A DNA stretch of 47,905 nt from JBHHYS01 sp046757645 (GCA_046757645.1 JBHHYS010000007.1:1-47905); one strand, 5' to 3'; shown: positions 39,635-47,727, counted from the stretch's first letter. Notes: generated from the sequence alone by a model not told the origin. Numbers and translations are program-made.

Positions 39635-40806
39635 CTTGGCTCCGTTCCCATCACCACCACCGTGCCCACCTGCATCAAGTCGCCCCAGGCTTGCGCCACG
39701 CCCCGGGTGGGCTTGCCCGGCACCTGGCGGGCTCCCGCTTCCCCGCGCAACTGCCAGAACAGTTCGCAGACCTTCATCGTGCCCGCGGCGGCGATGGGGT
39801 TGCCCACCCCCAGCAAGCCCCCGGAAGGGGTCGCCGGCAAATCGCCCTCGGGGTCGAAGACGCCGTCGGCGAGCAACTGGGGCGCTTTGCCTTTGGGCGC
39901 CAGTTGCAAGCCTTCCAGGTGGTGCAGCTCTTTGTAGGCAAAGGGGTCGTAGGGCTCGGCGATATTGATTTCCTTGCGGGGCTCGCGAATGCCCGCCATC
40001 CGATAGGCCATCCAGGCGGCCTTCTCGACGTACTCCGGGTAGTAGAGGTCGCGGTTCGTCCAGTAGGCGCTATCCAGGCACCAGCCCACGCCTTGGATCC
40101 AAACCGGCTTTGGGCTCACGCGGCGGGCGGTCTCTTCGGCAGCGAGCACCACCGCTGCGGCGCCGTCGCTGGTCGGACTCACCATCAGCCGGTGCACCGG
40201 CCAGGCCATCACCTCCGACGCCAGCACCTCCTTCACCGTCAGCTGGGCTCCGAGCTGCGCCGCAGGGTGCCCCAGGGCGTTGCGCTTGTTCTTCACCGAG
40301 ACCCGGGCGATCTCCTCCACCGTAATCCCATGCCGGGCCATGTAGCGGTTCTGCTCCAGAGCGAAGATCCAGAGCAGGTTCGGTTTCAACGGCTGCTCGG
40401 TGATGTGGTCGAAGATGGTCAGGAAGGCGCCCTGGGGGTGGGGCCGGCAAGTCGACATCTTTTCTTCGCAGACCACCAGCGCGGTATCGAACTGACCCGA
40501 AGCCACCTGGAACCAGCCCTGGGCCAGCGCGTACACGCCCGTGCCGCCGCCCACGTAGCAGCGCAGGTAGGGCTTCCTCCAGGCGCCGCAGCCATCCGCC
40601 AGGTACTCGCCCTTCATGTGCAAGCCGTCGAAGGCGTCCGGGGCGGTGCCCAGCACCACGCAGTCGGTCTGGTCGAGCGTCATCTCGGCGGAGTCCAGCG
40701 CCGCCTTGGCCGCCAACCAGGCTAACTCCTTGGGCGTCTCCAGCGCCCGCCGCATGAACTTCGTCATGCCCGCCCCGACCACCCCAACGCGGCGATAACC
40801 CATCAC
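39631..40806 (-). CDS. Thiolase-like (SCP2-type) protein without nucleophilic Cys, A
   Basis: Thiolase-fold protein of 391 residues, coupled to two DUF35 genes. The N-terminal VGVVGAGMTKF and the VASGQFDTALVVCEEKMS segment are clear family marks. At the nucleophile site, where active thiolases read GCASG, it has GGGTG (Gly87 in place of Cys). The C-terminal GHP-type histidine motif reads SGGLLGVGNPIAAAG, with Asn in place of His. It is therefore unlikely to be a thiolase. Thiolase-fold proteins that lack Cys and pair with DUF35 act as acyl-CoA retro-aldolases in steroid breakdown, and a similar role is possible here. Confidence 0.85.
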   Translation of the reverse strand: MMGYRRVGVVGAGMTKFMRRALETPKELAWLAAKAALDSAEMTLDQTDCVVLGTAPDAFDGLHMKGEYLADGCGAWRKPYLRCYVGGGTGVYALAQGWFQVASGQFDTALVVCEEKMSTCRPHPQGAFLTIFDHITEQPLKPNLLWIFALEQNRYMARHGITVEEIARVSVKNKRNALGHPAAQLGAQLTVKEVLASEVMAWPVHRLMVSPTSDGAAAVVLAAEETARRVSPKPVWIQGVGWCLDSAYWTNRDLYYPEYVEKAAWMAYRMAGIREPRKEINIAEPYDPFAYKELHHLEGLQLAPKGKAPQLLADGVFDPEGDLPATPSGGLLGVGNPIAAAGTMKVCELFWQLRGEAGARQVPGKPTRGVAQAWGDLMQVGTVVVMGTEPR

Positions 40807-40870
40807 TTTCCTCCGTCGGGGCCCGCCCCGACCACTGCAACTTTACGCATTCCCATTTCTCGTTCAATCC

Positions 40871-42025
40871 TTACTCAGAACTCAAGATCACGACCGCCCC
40901 GCTGGTGGTGGGCACGCCGCGCCACGACTGTGCCAGGGCCACCCGGGCGCGCCGCAACTGCCGCGGCCCCGCCTGGCTCCGGAGTTGCAGCACCAGCTCC
41001 ACGATGCGGTAGAGCCCCGATGCCTCCAGGGTCGAGCCCATCCCCAACGATCCCCCGGAAACATTTACGGGTGTCTCCTGATTCGGCTTGGTCAGGCCAA
41101 GCTCGGCGGCTCGCCCGGCTTCACCGGGGCGGGTGTAGAGTCCGAGGGCAATCAAGTGTTGAAGCTCCTTGTACCCGTAGCTGTCGTCGACCTCAAAGAG
41201 ATGGATCTCGTGTGCCGGGTCGTGGATGCCTGCCTGCCGGTAAGCGCGCTGCGCCGCGATGCGCGCGTATTCGGCGCGCACCCAGTCCCGCGACTCAAGC
41301 GTCGAGCTGTCATTCGCCCAGCCCACCCCGCTGACCCACACCGGCTGCGACTTGATGGCCCGGGCGCGGTCGTCGCTTCCCAGCACCACGACCACGCACC
41401 CGTCGGCCGTCTGCGCCATCTCGGTTTCCCTCAGCGGGTAGAAGGCGTAGGGCGAGCGGGTCACATCCCTGGCGGCGATGCGGGCCGCATAGGCGGCCAG
41501 GGGATTCCGCAGCGCGTTGGTGCGATTTTTAGCGGTGACGTGGGCGCACTGCTCGCAGGTGATGCCGGTCTCCCGTAAGAATACGTTCATCTCCAGGCCG
41601 GCCAGAGCGTGCGGGTTGAATCCCAGCGGACGGTTCCAAACCGGGTCAACGGCGTAGTCGAGAATCCACTCCGGGGTGAGGATGTTCGAGGCCTTGCTGT
41701 GGGCCTCCACGGCGACCAGCCCCACCAGCCCGCTCTGGATTTGCATCACCGCATCGGCAATTCCGTGCAGCCCCTCCTGGGCCAGGGTGTGCATCGGTTT
41801 CTGGACGGCGCCGAGCTGGTCGGGCGTGTACTCGTCAAAAATGGATAGACCTTCGTTCAAGTCTTCCGCGCAGGTGACGAAGGACTCCACCTCGCTGGCT
41901 TCGATCCCGGCGTCCAGGTAGGCCTTCTGCGCCGCCTCAAACATCAGCTCCTTGAATGACTGCGCCGGAGTAGCCGCCTGCGCCGGCGTGGCGCCGACTC
42001 CGAGGATGGCTACGCGTCTGTTCAT
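40871..42025 (-). CDS. Thiolase-like (SCP2-type) protein without nucleophilic Cys, B
   Basis: Thiolase-fold protein of 384 residues (opening RRVAILGVGATPAQ). The segment that should hold the nucleophile reads HTLAQEGLHG, so Ala82 replaces Cys, and the later histidine motif reads NVSGGSLGMGSTLEASG with Ser for His. Conserved tyrosines remain in VDDSYGYKELQHL, which aligns with AYKELHHL of protein A. It lies 64 bases upstream of A on the same strand. Two thiolase-like plus two DUF35 proteins may form a heteromeric complex. Its substrate is unknown, and a branched 3-hydroxyacyl-CoA is a reasonable guess. Confidence 0.84.
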   Translation of the reverse strand: MNRRVAILGVGATPAQAATPAQSFKELMFEAAQKAYLDAGIEASEVESFVTCAEDLNEGLSIFDEYTPDQLGAVQKPMHTLAQEGLHGIADAVMQIQSGLVGLVAVEAHSKASNILTPEWILDYAVDPVWNRPLGFNPHALAGLEMNVFLRETGITCEQCAHVTAKNRTNALRNPLAAYAARIAARDVTRSPYAFYPLRETEMAQTADGCVVVVLGSDDRARAIKSQPVWVSGVGWANDSSTLESRDWVRAEYARIAAQRAYRQAGIHDPAHEIHLFEVDDSYGYKELQHLIALGLYTRPGEAGRAAELGLTKPNQETPVNVSGGSLGMGSTLEASGLYRIVELVLQLRSQAGPRQLRRARVALAQSWRGVPTTSGAVVILSSE

Positions 42026-42043
42026 CTCATCCCGGTCTCGGTG

Positions 42044-42075
42044 TTTTCTCTGTGCCCTCTGTGCCTCTGTGGTTA
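42044..42075 (+). repeat. Dispersed CTCTGTG-type repeat
   Basis: TTTTCTCTGTGCCCTCTGTG, then CCTCTGTGGTTA. It lies between the crotonase and thiolase-like genes. No terminator or promoter is obvious in it. Confidence 0.8.
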
Positions 42076-42155
42076 ATGGGGTCGTAGAACTATCTGAACG
42101 GGACGCGGCGGGACCGATTCACGTCCCTCTCACCACGCAGAAAGAAATTCGAACG

Positions 42156-42809
42156 TTAATTCATTCCGCCATCGGGGTCAAGCCCGCTCTCTCGCCGCGT
42201 TGCGGCCGCGCGGGCTCGGGTTGGCCGGGCGCGTTCCAATGCCCGAGCCAGCAACTCTTCGCTCGGCACCACTTCGTCCACCAAGCCCAGCCGCCGGGCC
42301 TGCTCGGCGCTCACCGGCTCGCCCCGCAACAGCATCTCCAGCGCACCCGCCCCGCCAATCAGTTGCGGGAGGCGCTGGGTGCCGCCCCAGCCCGTCAGCA
42401 GCCCCAGCGTCGCGCCCGGATGGCCGAAGAGCGCCTCCGGCGCGGCTAGGCGCCACCGGCAGGCCAGCGCCAGGTCAAGCCCGCCTCCTAGGCAGTAGCC
42501 CGCCACCGCTGCCACCACCGGCTTCGACGCCCAGGTGAGTTTCTCGAACAAGAGCTGGCCGCGGCGAGGGAACCGCAGGGCCGTGGCCCCGGTCAATGTT
42601 CCCACCTCAGCGATCTCCGCCCCGGCGGCAAAGCATTTGTCGGAGCCGTGAATCACAATGCCCTCGCAGGCGGGGTCGGCCAGCAGGGGCTCGAGTCGGG
42701 CAGCGAGATCGTCGAGCAGCGCTGCGCTCAGGCGCGGGTAGCCATCCGGGCCGGTCAGTTCGAGGCGAACCAGGCTGGCTTCCGGGTGGAGGCGAAGAGA
42801 GGACGCCAC
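42156..42809 (-). CDS. Crotonase-fold protein lacking both catalytic glutamates
   Basis: Short member (about 217 residues) of the enoyl-CoA hydratase/isomerase superfamily. The oxyanion-hole segments CFAAGAEIAEV (residues 59-69) and GYCLGGGLDLALACRWRLAAP (104-124) are conserved. The positions of the two hydratase glutamates, which lie 20 residues apart, hold Asp112 and Gly132, so water addition in the usual way is unlikely. It may be an isomerase, hydrolase or structural homologue. The GTG at 42809 lies one base after the icmB stop. An ATG at 42848 would overlap icmB. Confidence 0.8.
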   Translation of the reverse strand: MASSLRLHPEASLVRLELTGPDGYPRLSAALLDDLAARLEPLLADPACEGIVIHGSDKCFAAGAEIAEVGTLTGATALRFPRRGQLLFEKLTWASKPVVAAVAGYCLGGGLDLALACRWRLAAPEALFGHPGATLGLLTGWGGTQRLPQLIGGAGALEMLLRGEPVSAEQARRLGLVDEVVPSEELLARALERARPTRARAAATRRESGLDPDGGMN

Positions 42810-42810
42810 G

Positions 42811-43215
42811 CTAGCCCGGCTTTGCGCTGCGGCGGATGAAGTCCACAATCTCTTGGGTGGAGGTGCCGGGCTGGAAAACCTCGGCCACGCCGCACTTCTT
42901 CAAGGATTCGATGTCATCCGTGGGGATAATCCCCCCCACCACCACCGTCACCTGGTTGGCGATCCCTTTCTCCCGGAGCAGTTCCATCACCCGGGGAACG
43001 ATCACCATATGCGCCCCGGAGAGGATTGAGAGCCCGATGACGTTAGCGTCTTCTTGGAGGGCAGCGCTGGTAATTTGCTCGGGGGACTGTCGCAGCCCGG
43101 CGTAGATCACTTCCATGCCCGCATCGCGCAGCGCCCGGGCAATGACCTTGGCGCCACGGTCGTGTCCGTCCAGCCCGGGCTTGGCAATCAACACCCGAAT
43201 CTTTCGCTCTCCCAT
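42811..43215 (-). CDS. icmB: Acyl-CoA mutase small subunit, B12-binding (IcmB-like)
   Basis: Stand-alone cobalamin-binding domain of 134 residues. The base-off/His-on motif DxHxxG is present as Asp16, His18, Gly21 (KPGLDGHDRGAKV), followed by the GLSILSGAHM and VVVGGIIPTDD segments of the corrin pocket. The length matches IcmB of Streptomyces (about 136 residues). It works with the large subunit at 44026, from which it is now separated by two inserted small genes and repeats. It is followed by the crotonase gene. Confidence 0.9.
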   Translation of the reverse strand: MGERKIRVLIAKPGLDGHDRGAKVIARALRDAGMEVIYAGLRQSPEQITSAALQEDANVIGLSILSGAHMVIVPRVMELLREKGIANQVTVVVGGIIPTDDIESLKKCGVAEVFQPGTSTQEIVDFIRRSAKPG

Positions 43216-43216
43216 C

Positions 43217-43250
43217 TTTCCTCTGTGCCCTCTGTGTCTCTGTGGTGAGT
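43217..43250 (+). repeat. Inverted repeat bracketing the GxxExxY gene, left copy
   Basis: TTTCCTCTGTG, CCCTCTGTGTC, TCTGTGGTGAGT. It matches the complement of 43628-43661 at 30 of 34 positions. Both copies read inward. Confidence 0.85.
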
Positions 43251-43254
43251 CTCT

Positions 43255-43626
43255 TCAGAGCGCGAATCGCCGAATGCCGTTTTTCAGCACCGCCACATGG
43301 AAGTTGATTAGCAGGCCCACTTTACAACCTGACAAGCGGAGGTAGGTTAGCACAATCGCGTCGTGGATAGGTGCAAGCGCCTCCACCGCCTTGAGTTCGA
43401 CAACCACCCTCCCTTCAACCAAGAAATCGAGCCGATACCCACAATCGAGTTTGACATCCTTGTAGACAACCGGAAGAGGTTTCTGCCGCTCATACCGAAT
43501 TTCACGAAGGCTCAACTCGCCAGCTAGACATTCCTCGTAGGCTGATTCCAGGAGGCCCGGGCCCAAAACCTTGTGCACCTCAATCGCTGCCCCTATGATG
43601 GTATGAGTCAGTTCGTTATCAATCAC
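43255..43626 (-). CDS. GxxExxY family protein (PD-(D/E)xK-like fold)
   Basis: Small protein of 123 residues. The naming motif is GLLESAYEE (G-x-x-E-x-x-Y). LDCGYRLDFLVEGRVVVELKA gives the D-x(n)-E-x-K arrangement of PD-(D/E)xK nucleases, and the end (GLLINFHVAVLKNGIRRF) is typical. The biological role is not known. The GTG start overlaps a dispersed repeat that supplies GGTGAG upstream. The gene sits exactly between inward-facing copies of that repeat and interrupts the icmA-icmB gene pair, as if inserted as a cassette. Confidence 0.85.
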   Translation of the reverse strand: MIDNELTHTIIGAAIEVHKVLGPGLLESAYEECLAGELSLREIRYERQKPLPVVYKDVKLDCGYRLDFLVEGRVVVELKAVEALAPIHDAIVLTYLRLSGCKVGLLINFHVAVLKNGIRRFAL

Positions 43627-43627
43627 A

Positions 43628-43661
43628 ACTCACCACTGAGGCACAGAGAACACAGAGGAAA
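43628..43661 (-). repeat. Inverted repeat bracketing the GxxExxY gene, right copy
   Basis: On the minus strand TTTCCTCTGTG, TTCTCTGTGCC, TCAGTGGTGAGT. It ends one base before the GxxExxY GTG (43624-43626), so it forms the leader of that gene. Confidence 0.85.
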
Positions 43662-43701
43662 GACTCAGTTTGTCCAAAGACCTATGAACTGAAAGCAAAA
43701 C

Positions 43702-43968
43702 CTAGATGTTCTTGTCGTTGCGAGACTCCTCGCTCCACAAGCCCTCTCTCAACACGCGTCTTGCCTCATCAGCGAAAGTCTCACGATATTCTCGCCTAGT
43801 AAAGTGGAAGGTCGCCCGATGTCCATCGCGTTGCCAGTCGTGTTCGGTGGTGCCACCCCAGGCCTTGAATTTCTTTCCTTCTCGCTGAGCGAATTGGGCC
43901 AATGAACGAAGACAATGAAGGACAGCTAGGTCAGCAGTTTTGCACGTAATGCTGTAGAGAAAGCTCAT
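43702..43968 (-). CDS. Hypothetical 88-residue protein
   Basis: No family is recognised. It starts MSFLYSITCKTADLAVLHCL and is rich in charged and aromatic residues in the second half (KKFKAWGGTTEHDWQRDGHR, then FHFTRREYRETF). A strong GGAGGT stands eight bases before the ATG, which supports a real gene. Base content is lower than in the mutase genes. It lies between two copies of the CTCTGTG repeat, between icmA and the GxxExxY gene, and may have entered with them. Confidence 0.65.
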   Translation of the reverse strand: MSFLYSITCKTADLAVLHCLRSLAQFAQREGKKFKAWGGTTEHDWQRDGHRATFHFTRREYRETFADEARRVLREGLWSEESRNDKNI

Positions 43969-43985
43969 AGTAGTTACCTCCGCTC

Positions 43986-44018
43986 CTGCTCTGTGCTCTC
44001 TGTGCCTCTGTGGTGAGT
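43986..44018 (+). repeat. Dispersed CTCTGTG-type repeat
   Basis: CTGCTCTGTGCTCTCTGTGC, then CTCTGTGGTGAGT. It ends eight bases before the icmA stop codon. Confidence 0.8.
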
Positions 44019-44025
44019 CTCTTGT

Positions 44026-45732
44026 TTAGGTGATGGCGACTTCTTCGTAGGTGCCGAAGACGCTGCGCAGGACGTCGCAGATTTCCCCCAGGGTCGCGTA
44101 GGCGCGCACGCACTCGAGCATGCAGGGCATGGTGTTCGCCGTGCCGCGCGCCGCCACTTCCAGCTCTTTCAGCGTTTGGGTGACGCGGCGGTTGTCGCGC
44201 TCCCGCCGGAGTTGCTTCAGCCGCTCGGCCTGCTGCCGGGCCACCGACTCATCAATTTGCAGGATTTCCAGCGGCGCCGGCTCTTCGGCTACGTAGTCAT
44301 TAACGCCCACGATGATTTTCTCTTTGCGATCCACCCTTTGCTGGTAGTGGTAGGCGGCTTCGGCAATCTCCCGCTGGGGGAAGCCGCGCTCGATGGCCGC
44401 AATCATCCCGCCCAGGGCGTCGATCTTCTCGAAATAGTCGTCGCAGCCCCGCTCCATGTCGTTCGTGAACCGCTCGACGACATACGACCCCCCCAGGGGA
44501 TCGACGCTGTTTGTGACCCCGCTCTCGTGGGCGATCACCTGCTGGGTGCGCAGGGCGAGCGTGGCGGCAAACTCCGTCGGCAAGGCCCAGGCTTCGTCGA
44601 GCGAGTTGGTGTGCAGCGATTGCGTTCCCCCCAGAACCGCCGCCAAGGCCTGGATGGTGGTGCGCACCACGTTGACGTAGGGTTGCTGGGCGGTCAGCGA
44701 GCAGCCCGCCGTCTGGGTATGGAAGCGCAGCCGGCGGGCCGCCTCCCTCTCGGCCCCGAAGCGCTCCCCCATTACCCGGTACCAGATGCGCCGCGCCGCC
44801 CGGTACTTGGCCACCTCTTCAAAGAAGTCGTTGTGGGCGTTGAAGAAGAACGACAGCCGCTGCGCAAACTCGTCCACCTTCAGGCCGCGCTCCACGCCCC
44901 ACTGCACGTACTCAATCCCATCCCGCAGGGTGAAGGCCAGCTCCTGGAGGGCGGTGGAGCCCGCTTCGCGGATGTGGTAGCCGCTGATGGAGATTACGTT
45001 CCAGCGAGGCGTGTGCTCGAGTCCAAACTCGAAGGTGTCCACCACCAGCCGCATGGAGGGCGCCGGCGGGTAGATGTACTCCTTCTGGGCGATGTACTCC
45101 TTCAGAATGTCGTTCTGGATCGTCCCGGAAACCTGTTCGAGTTTCGCCCCCTGCTTTTCCGCCACCGCCAGGTACATCGCCCAGATGATAGAGGCGGGCG
45201 AATTGATCGTCATCGAGGTGGTAACCTTGCCCAGGGGAATACGGTCGAGAAGAATCTCCATATCCCGAAGCGAGCTCACCGCCACTCCACACTTGCCCGC
45301 CTCGCCCTCCGAAAGCGGATGGTCGGAGTCGTAGCCCATCAGCGTGGGCAGGTCAAAGGCGATGGAAAGTCCCGTCTGTCCCTGGCTCAACAAGTAGTGG
45401 TAGCGGCGGTTGGTGTCTTCCGGGGTGCCGAACCCGGAGAACTGCCGCATGGTCCACAGCCGCCCGCGATACATAGTGGCGTGGATGCCTCGGGTATAGG
45501 GGGCCTGGCCAGGAAAACCGAGGTCGCGCTCCGGGTCGAATTGAGCCAGGTCGCCCGGGGTGTAGAGCCGCCGAACCGGCCTCCCGGAAACCGTGGTGAA
45601 TTCCCCTTGCCGCTCGGGGCGCTCTTCGAGCGCCTTCTTCAGGGTGGTATTTTCCCAGGCGCGCTCAGCCGGACTGGGTTTACGTTCCGCTTCCAGTTGT
45701 TCGGCCGTGGCGGCCTTGCTGTCCTTGTCCAT
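44026..45732 (-). CDS. icmA: Isobutyryl-CoA mutase-type large subunit (IcmA-like)
   Basis: B12-dependent acyl-CoA mutase, catalytic TIM-barrel subunit of 568 residues, the size of Streptomyces IcmA. Family segments are TGLSIAFDLPTLMGYDSDHP, GTIQNDILKEY, HTQTAGCSLTAQQPYVNVVR and HTNSLDEAWALPTE. The two specificity positions are Phe98 (RQFSGF) and Gln216 (IAQKEY), 118 residues apart. Methylmalonyl-CoA mutase has Tyr and Arg there, and isobutyryl-CoA mutase has Phe and Gln. It should interconvert isobutyryl-CoA and butyryl-CoA with the small subunit at 42811. The ATG at 45732 has AGGAG upstream, and a frame to 45798 is less likely. No MeaB-type chaperone gene is present. Confidence 0.87.
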   Translation of the reverse strand: MDKDSKAATAEQLEAERKPSPAERAWENTTLKKALEERPERQGEFTTVSGRPVRRLYTPGDLAQFDPERDLGFPGQAPYTRGIHATMYRGRLWTMRQFSGFGTPEDTNRRYHYLLSQGQTGLSIAFDLPTLMGYDSDHPLSEGEAGKCGVAVSSLRDMEILLDRIPLGKVTTSMTINSPASIIWAMYLAVAEKQGAKLEQVSGTIQNDILKEYIAQKEYIYPPAPSMRLVVDTFEFGLEHTPRWNVISISGYHIREAGSTALQELAFTLRDGIEYVQWGVERGLKVDEFAQRLSFFFNAHNDFFEEVAKYRAARRIWYRVMGERFGAEREAARRLRFHTQTAGCSLTAQQPYVNVVRTTIQALAAVLGGTQSLHTNSLDEAWALPTEFAATLALRTQQVIAHESGVTNSVDPLGGSYVVERFTNDMERGCDDYFEKIDALGGMIAAIERGFPQREIAEAAYHYQQRVDRKEKIIVGVNDYVAEEPAPLEILQIDESVARQQAERLKQLRRERDNRRVTQTLKELEVAARGTANTMPCMLECVRAYATLGEICDVLRSVFGTYEEVAIT

Positions 45733-45824
45733 GCGGGCTTCGCTCCTGCGCCGTGACGGGCCGTGTTCATCATAATGCAGCGGTCGCGCACTAGGCAAGT
45801 ATTCGCCGGGCCAGCGCGGAGGAG

Positions 45825-45862
45825 AAAAAAATTCCCGCCGGCCGCCGCGGAGGACTGCCGGC
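45825..45862 (-). terminator. Possible terminator of the TolC-type gene
   Basis: On the minus strand GCCGGC (45862-45857) and GCCGGC (45842-45837) can pair around a 14-base loop. GGGAA and a run of seven T follow. It lies 60 bases after the stop of the outer-membrane protein gene. Confidence 0.5.
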
Positions 45863-45921
45863 CCGTAGGCTGGTAAGCCACGGCCGTCAAGCGGTGTGGG
45901 GTTGACTAGCTGAGGTCGGCC

Positions 45922-47727
45922 CTAGAAGGGCGACCCGGAGCCGCTGCTGCTTCGGGCGGTCACCACGCCGCTCTTGGCGTCCTTCAAGTCAACGTGGCTG
46001 CGCTCCAGAGTGCGCCCCAGAGCCCGGTCGAAGTCCACCTGAGCGTTCATGAAGTCCACCAGTGTCCGCACCTCCAGGGTGCGGGCCTCAGTGACGTCGC
46101 GCTGCGCCTGGATCACCAGGAAGATGGTGGAGGCGCCGAGCTGGAGTTTCTTCTGCTCGGCATCCAGGGTTTCCTCGGCCAACCGCCGCGCCTTCCGAGC
46201 GGCGTCAATCCGGGCGCGGTTCTGCTCCAAGGCGATCTGCGCGTTGCGCACCTCCACGATGATGCTGTTGACCGTGCGCCGGTAGCCGGTCTGGGCCCGC
46301 CGCTCTTCGATCTGCGCTCGGGCCATCTCGGCCTGCGCCACCCGGTTCTTGATGGGAATGCTGATGCTGAAGCCGAAGCCGTAGTCGGGGAAGTCGCTCT
46401 GTAGCGCCTGAGTCAGGGAGGTCCCGTACCCACGGTTGATCACCGTGCCGGTGATCGGGTCGACCGCGATGCCAGAAAGCCCGCGGCCGGCATAGAAGCC
46501 AAAGGCGGTCACGGTGGGCAGCATGGCGTTGCGGGCCGCCCGGATGGTGAGGTGGCGGTTGCGCAGGTCGAGTTCGGCCTGGGCAATCTCGGGTCGCTTC
46601 TCCATGGCGATCTGGATGGCGTCCTGCACCGGGAGCACTTCCGGGACGAGAGGAACCTGCGGCTGATCAAGCGGCTCGATCTCCACCAGAGCCAGCAAGG
46701 GGTCGGTGGGGTTTTTGCTGAGCAGGTCTTTCATGACGATCTGCTGCTGCCGGAAGCTGGTTTGGGCGACGATCAGGTCCTGCTGGGTGCGCGCCACCTC
46801 CGACTCCGCCCGCACCACCTCGAGGGGGGCCAGGGTGCCAATCTCCACCTGGCGCTGGTTGTCATTGTAGAGTTTTTCCGCCAGCGCCAGGGATTCCTCT
46901 TTCACCTTTACGTCCTCGCGGGCGTACACCAGTTCCCAGTAGGCCTGCTTGACGCTGGAGATGATGTCCATCACCTGCTGGGCGAACGCTTGGTTGCTGA
47001 TGCGCAGGTTGTTCCTGGACACCAAGATGAAGCGCTTGTTCTGGGCATAGCCGAAGCCGTTCAGCAGCGGTTGGGAGAAACTGAACCGGAGGTTAGCGGT
47101 GGTTTGCGGGTTGAAGAAGGAAAACAGCGAAGTGGTGGTCTGTCGTTGGTTGTCGAGCGCGATGGTAAATGAGGTCCCGGTCATGAACCCCTGCGTGTAG
47201 CTGAAGTTGGCCGTCGAGGTCTGCAGGGTCAGGCTGGCGGCCTCCGCGGCCAACCCCACGCCCGAGGTAACCGGGTTGTTGACCGGGAAGGTGGTGCGCT
47301 GCCAGGCTAAGGTGGAGGTCACCACCGGGTCGAGCGCCGCCAAGGAGCTCACCCCCAGCGCCGCTGCGGTACCCAGCCCGCCGCTGCCCCGGGTGATGCC
47401 ACCCCCGCGGGCCCGCAGCACGTCGGTTTCCGCGATGGCCGGACCATAGCGCTGCACCGCGATATCCAGATTGTTTTCCAGCGCCAGGTAGATGGCGTCC
47501 TGCAAGCTCAGGTAGAGCTTGCCGTCGCGGATCAAATCATCCAGCCGGGGCGAGTTGCGCAGGTTCGGCACCGGCACTCCTCGCGGCGTGTAGGGCGCGA
47601 ACAGGTTGGGCACGTGCGTCTTCGATTTGGTGAAGTCAATCGTGGGCGCCTGGGCCGACAACGGCAGGGCCAGCAGCCCCGCCAGCAACAGGCTCAACCC
47701 GCAACGGCGAACGGACGGAATCAACAT
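45922..47727 (-). CDS. TolC-family outer-membrane efflux protein
   Basis: Outer-membrane channel of about 601 residues with a signal peptide (cut near LSAQAP). Two OEP repeats are visible, each with long coiled-coil helices (for example EDVKVKEESLALAEKLYNDN and RARIDAARKARRLAEETLDAEQ) and barrel strands. LYLSLQDAIYLALENNLDIAV is the typical start of the first repeat. An extra Gly/Ala/Thr-rich stretch (about 120-200) lies between. The ATG at 47727 has GAGGAG eight bases upstream. No pump or adaptor gene is in the window. Confidence 0.9.
   Translation of the reverse strand: MLIPSVRRCGLSLLLAGLLALPLSAQAPTIDFTKSKTHVPNLFAPYTPRGVPVPNLRNSPRLDDLIRDGKLYLSLQDAIYLALENNLDIAVQRYGPAIAETDVLRARGGGITRGSGGLGTAAALGVSSLAALDPVVTSTLAWQRTTFPVNNPVTSGVGLAAEAASLTLQTSTANFSYTQGFMTGTSFTIALDNQRQTTTSLFSFFNPQTTANLRFSFSQPLLNGFGYAQNKRFILVSRNNLRISNQAFAQQVMDIISSVKQAYWELVYAREDVKVKEESLALAEKLYNDNQRQVEIGTLAPLEVVRAESEVARTQQDLIVAQTSFRQQQIVMKDLLSKNPTDPLLALVEIEPLDQPQVPLVPEVLPVQDAIQIAMEKRPEIAQAELDLRNRHLTIRAARNAMLPTVTAFGFYAGRGLSGIAVDPITGTVINRGYGTSLTQALQSDFPDYGFGFSISIPIKNRVAQAEMARAQIEERRAQTGYRRTVNSIIVEVRNAQIALEQNRARIDAARKARRLAEETLDAEQKKLQLGASTIFLVIQAQRDVTEARTLEVRTLVDFMNAQVDFDRALGRTLERSHVDLKDAKSGVVTARSSSGSGSPF

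Noticed and set aside
44176..45756. A 526-codon plus-strand frame opposite icmA
   Set aside because: The minus strand encodes all mutase motifs at the correct spacing; this frame has none.
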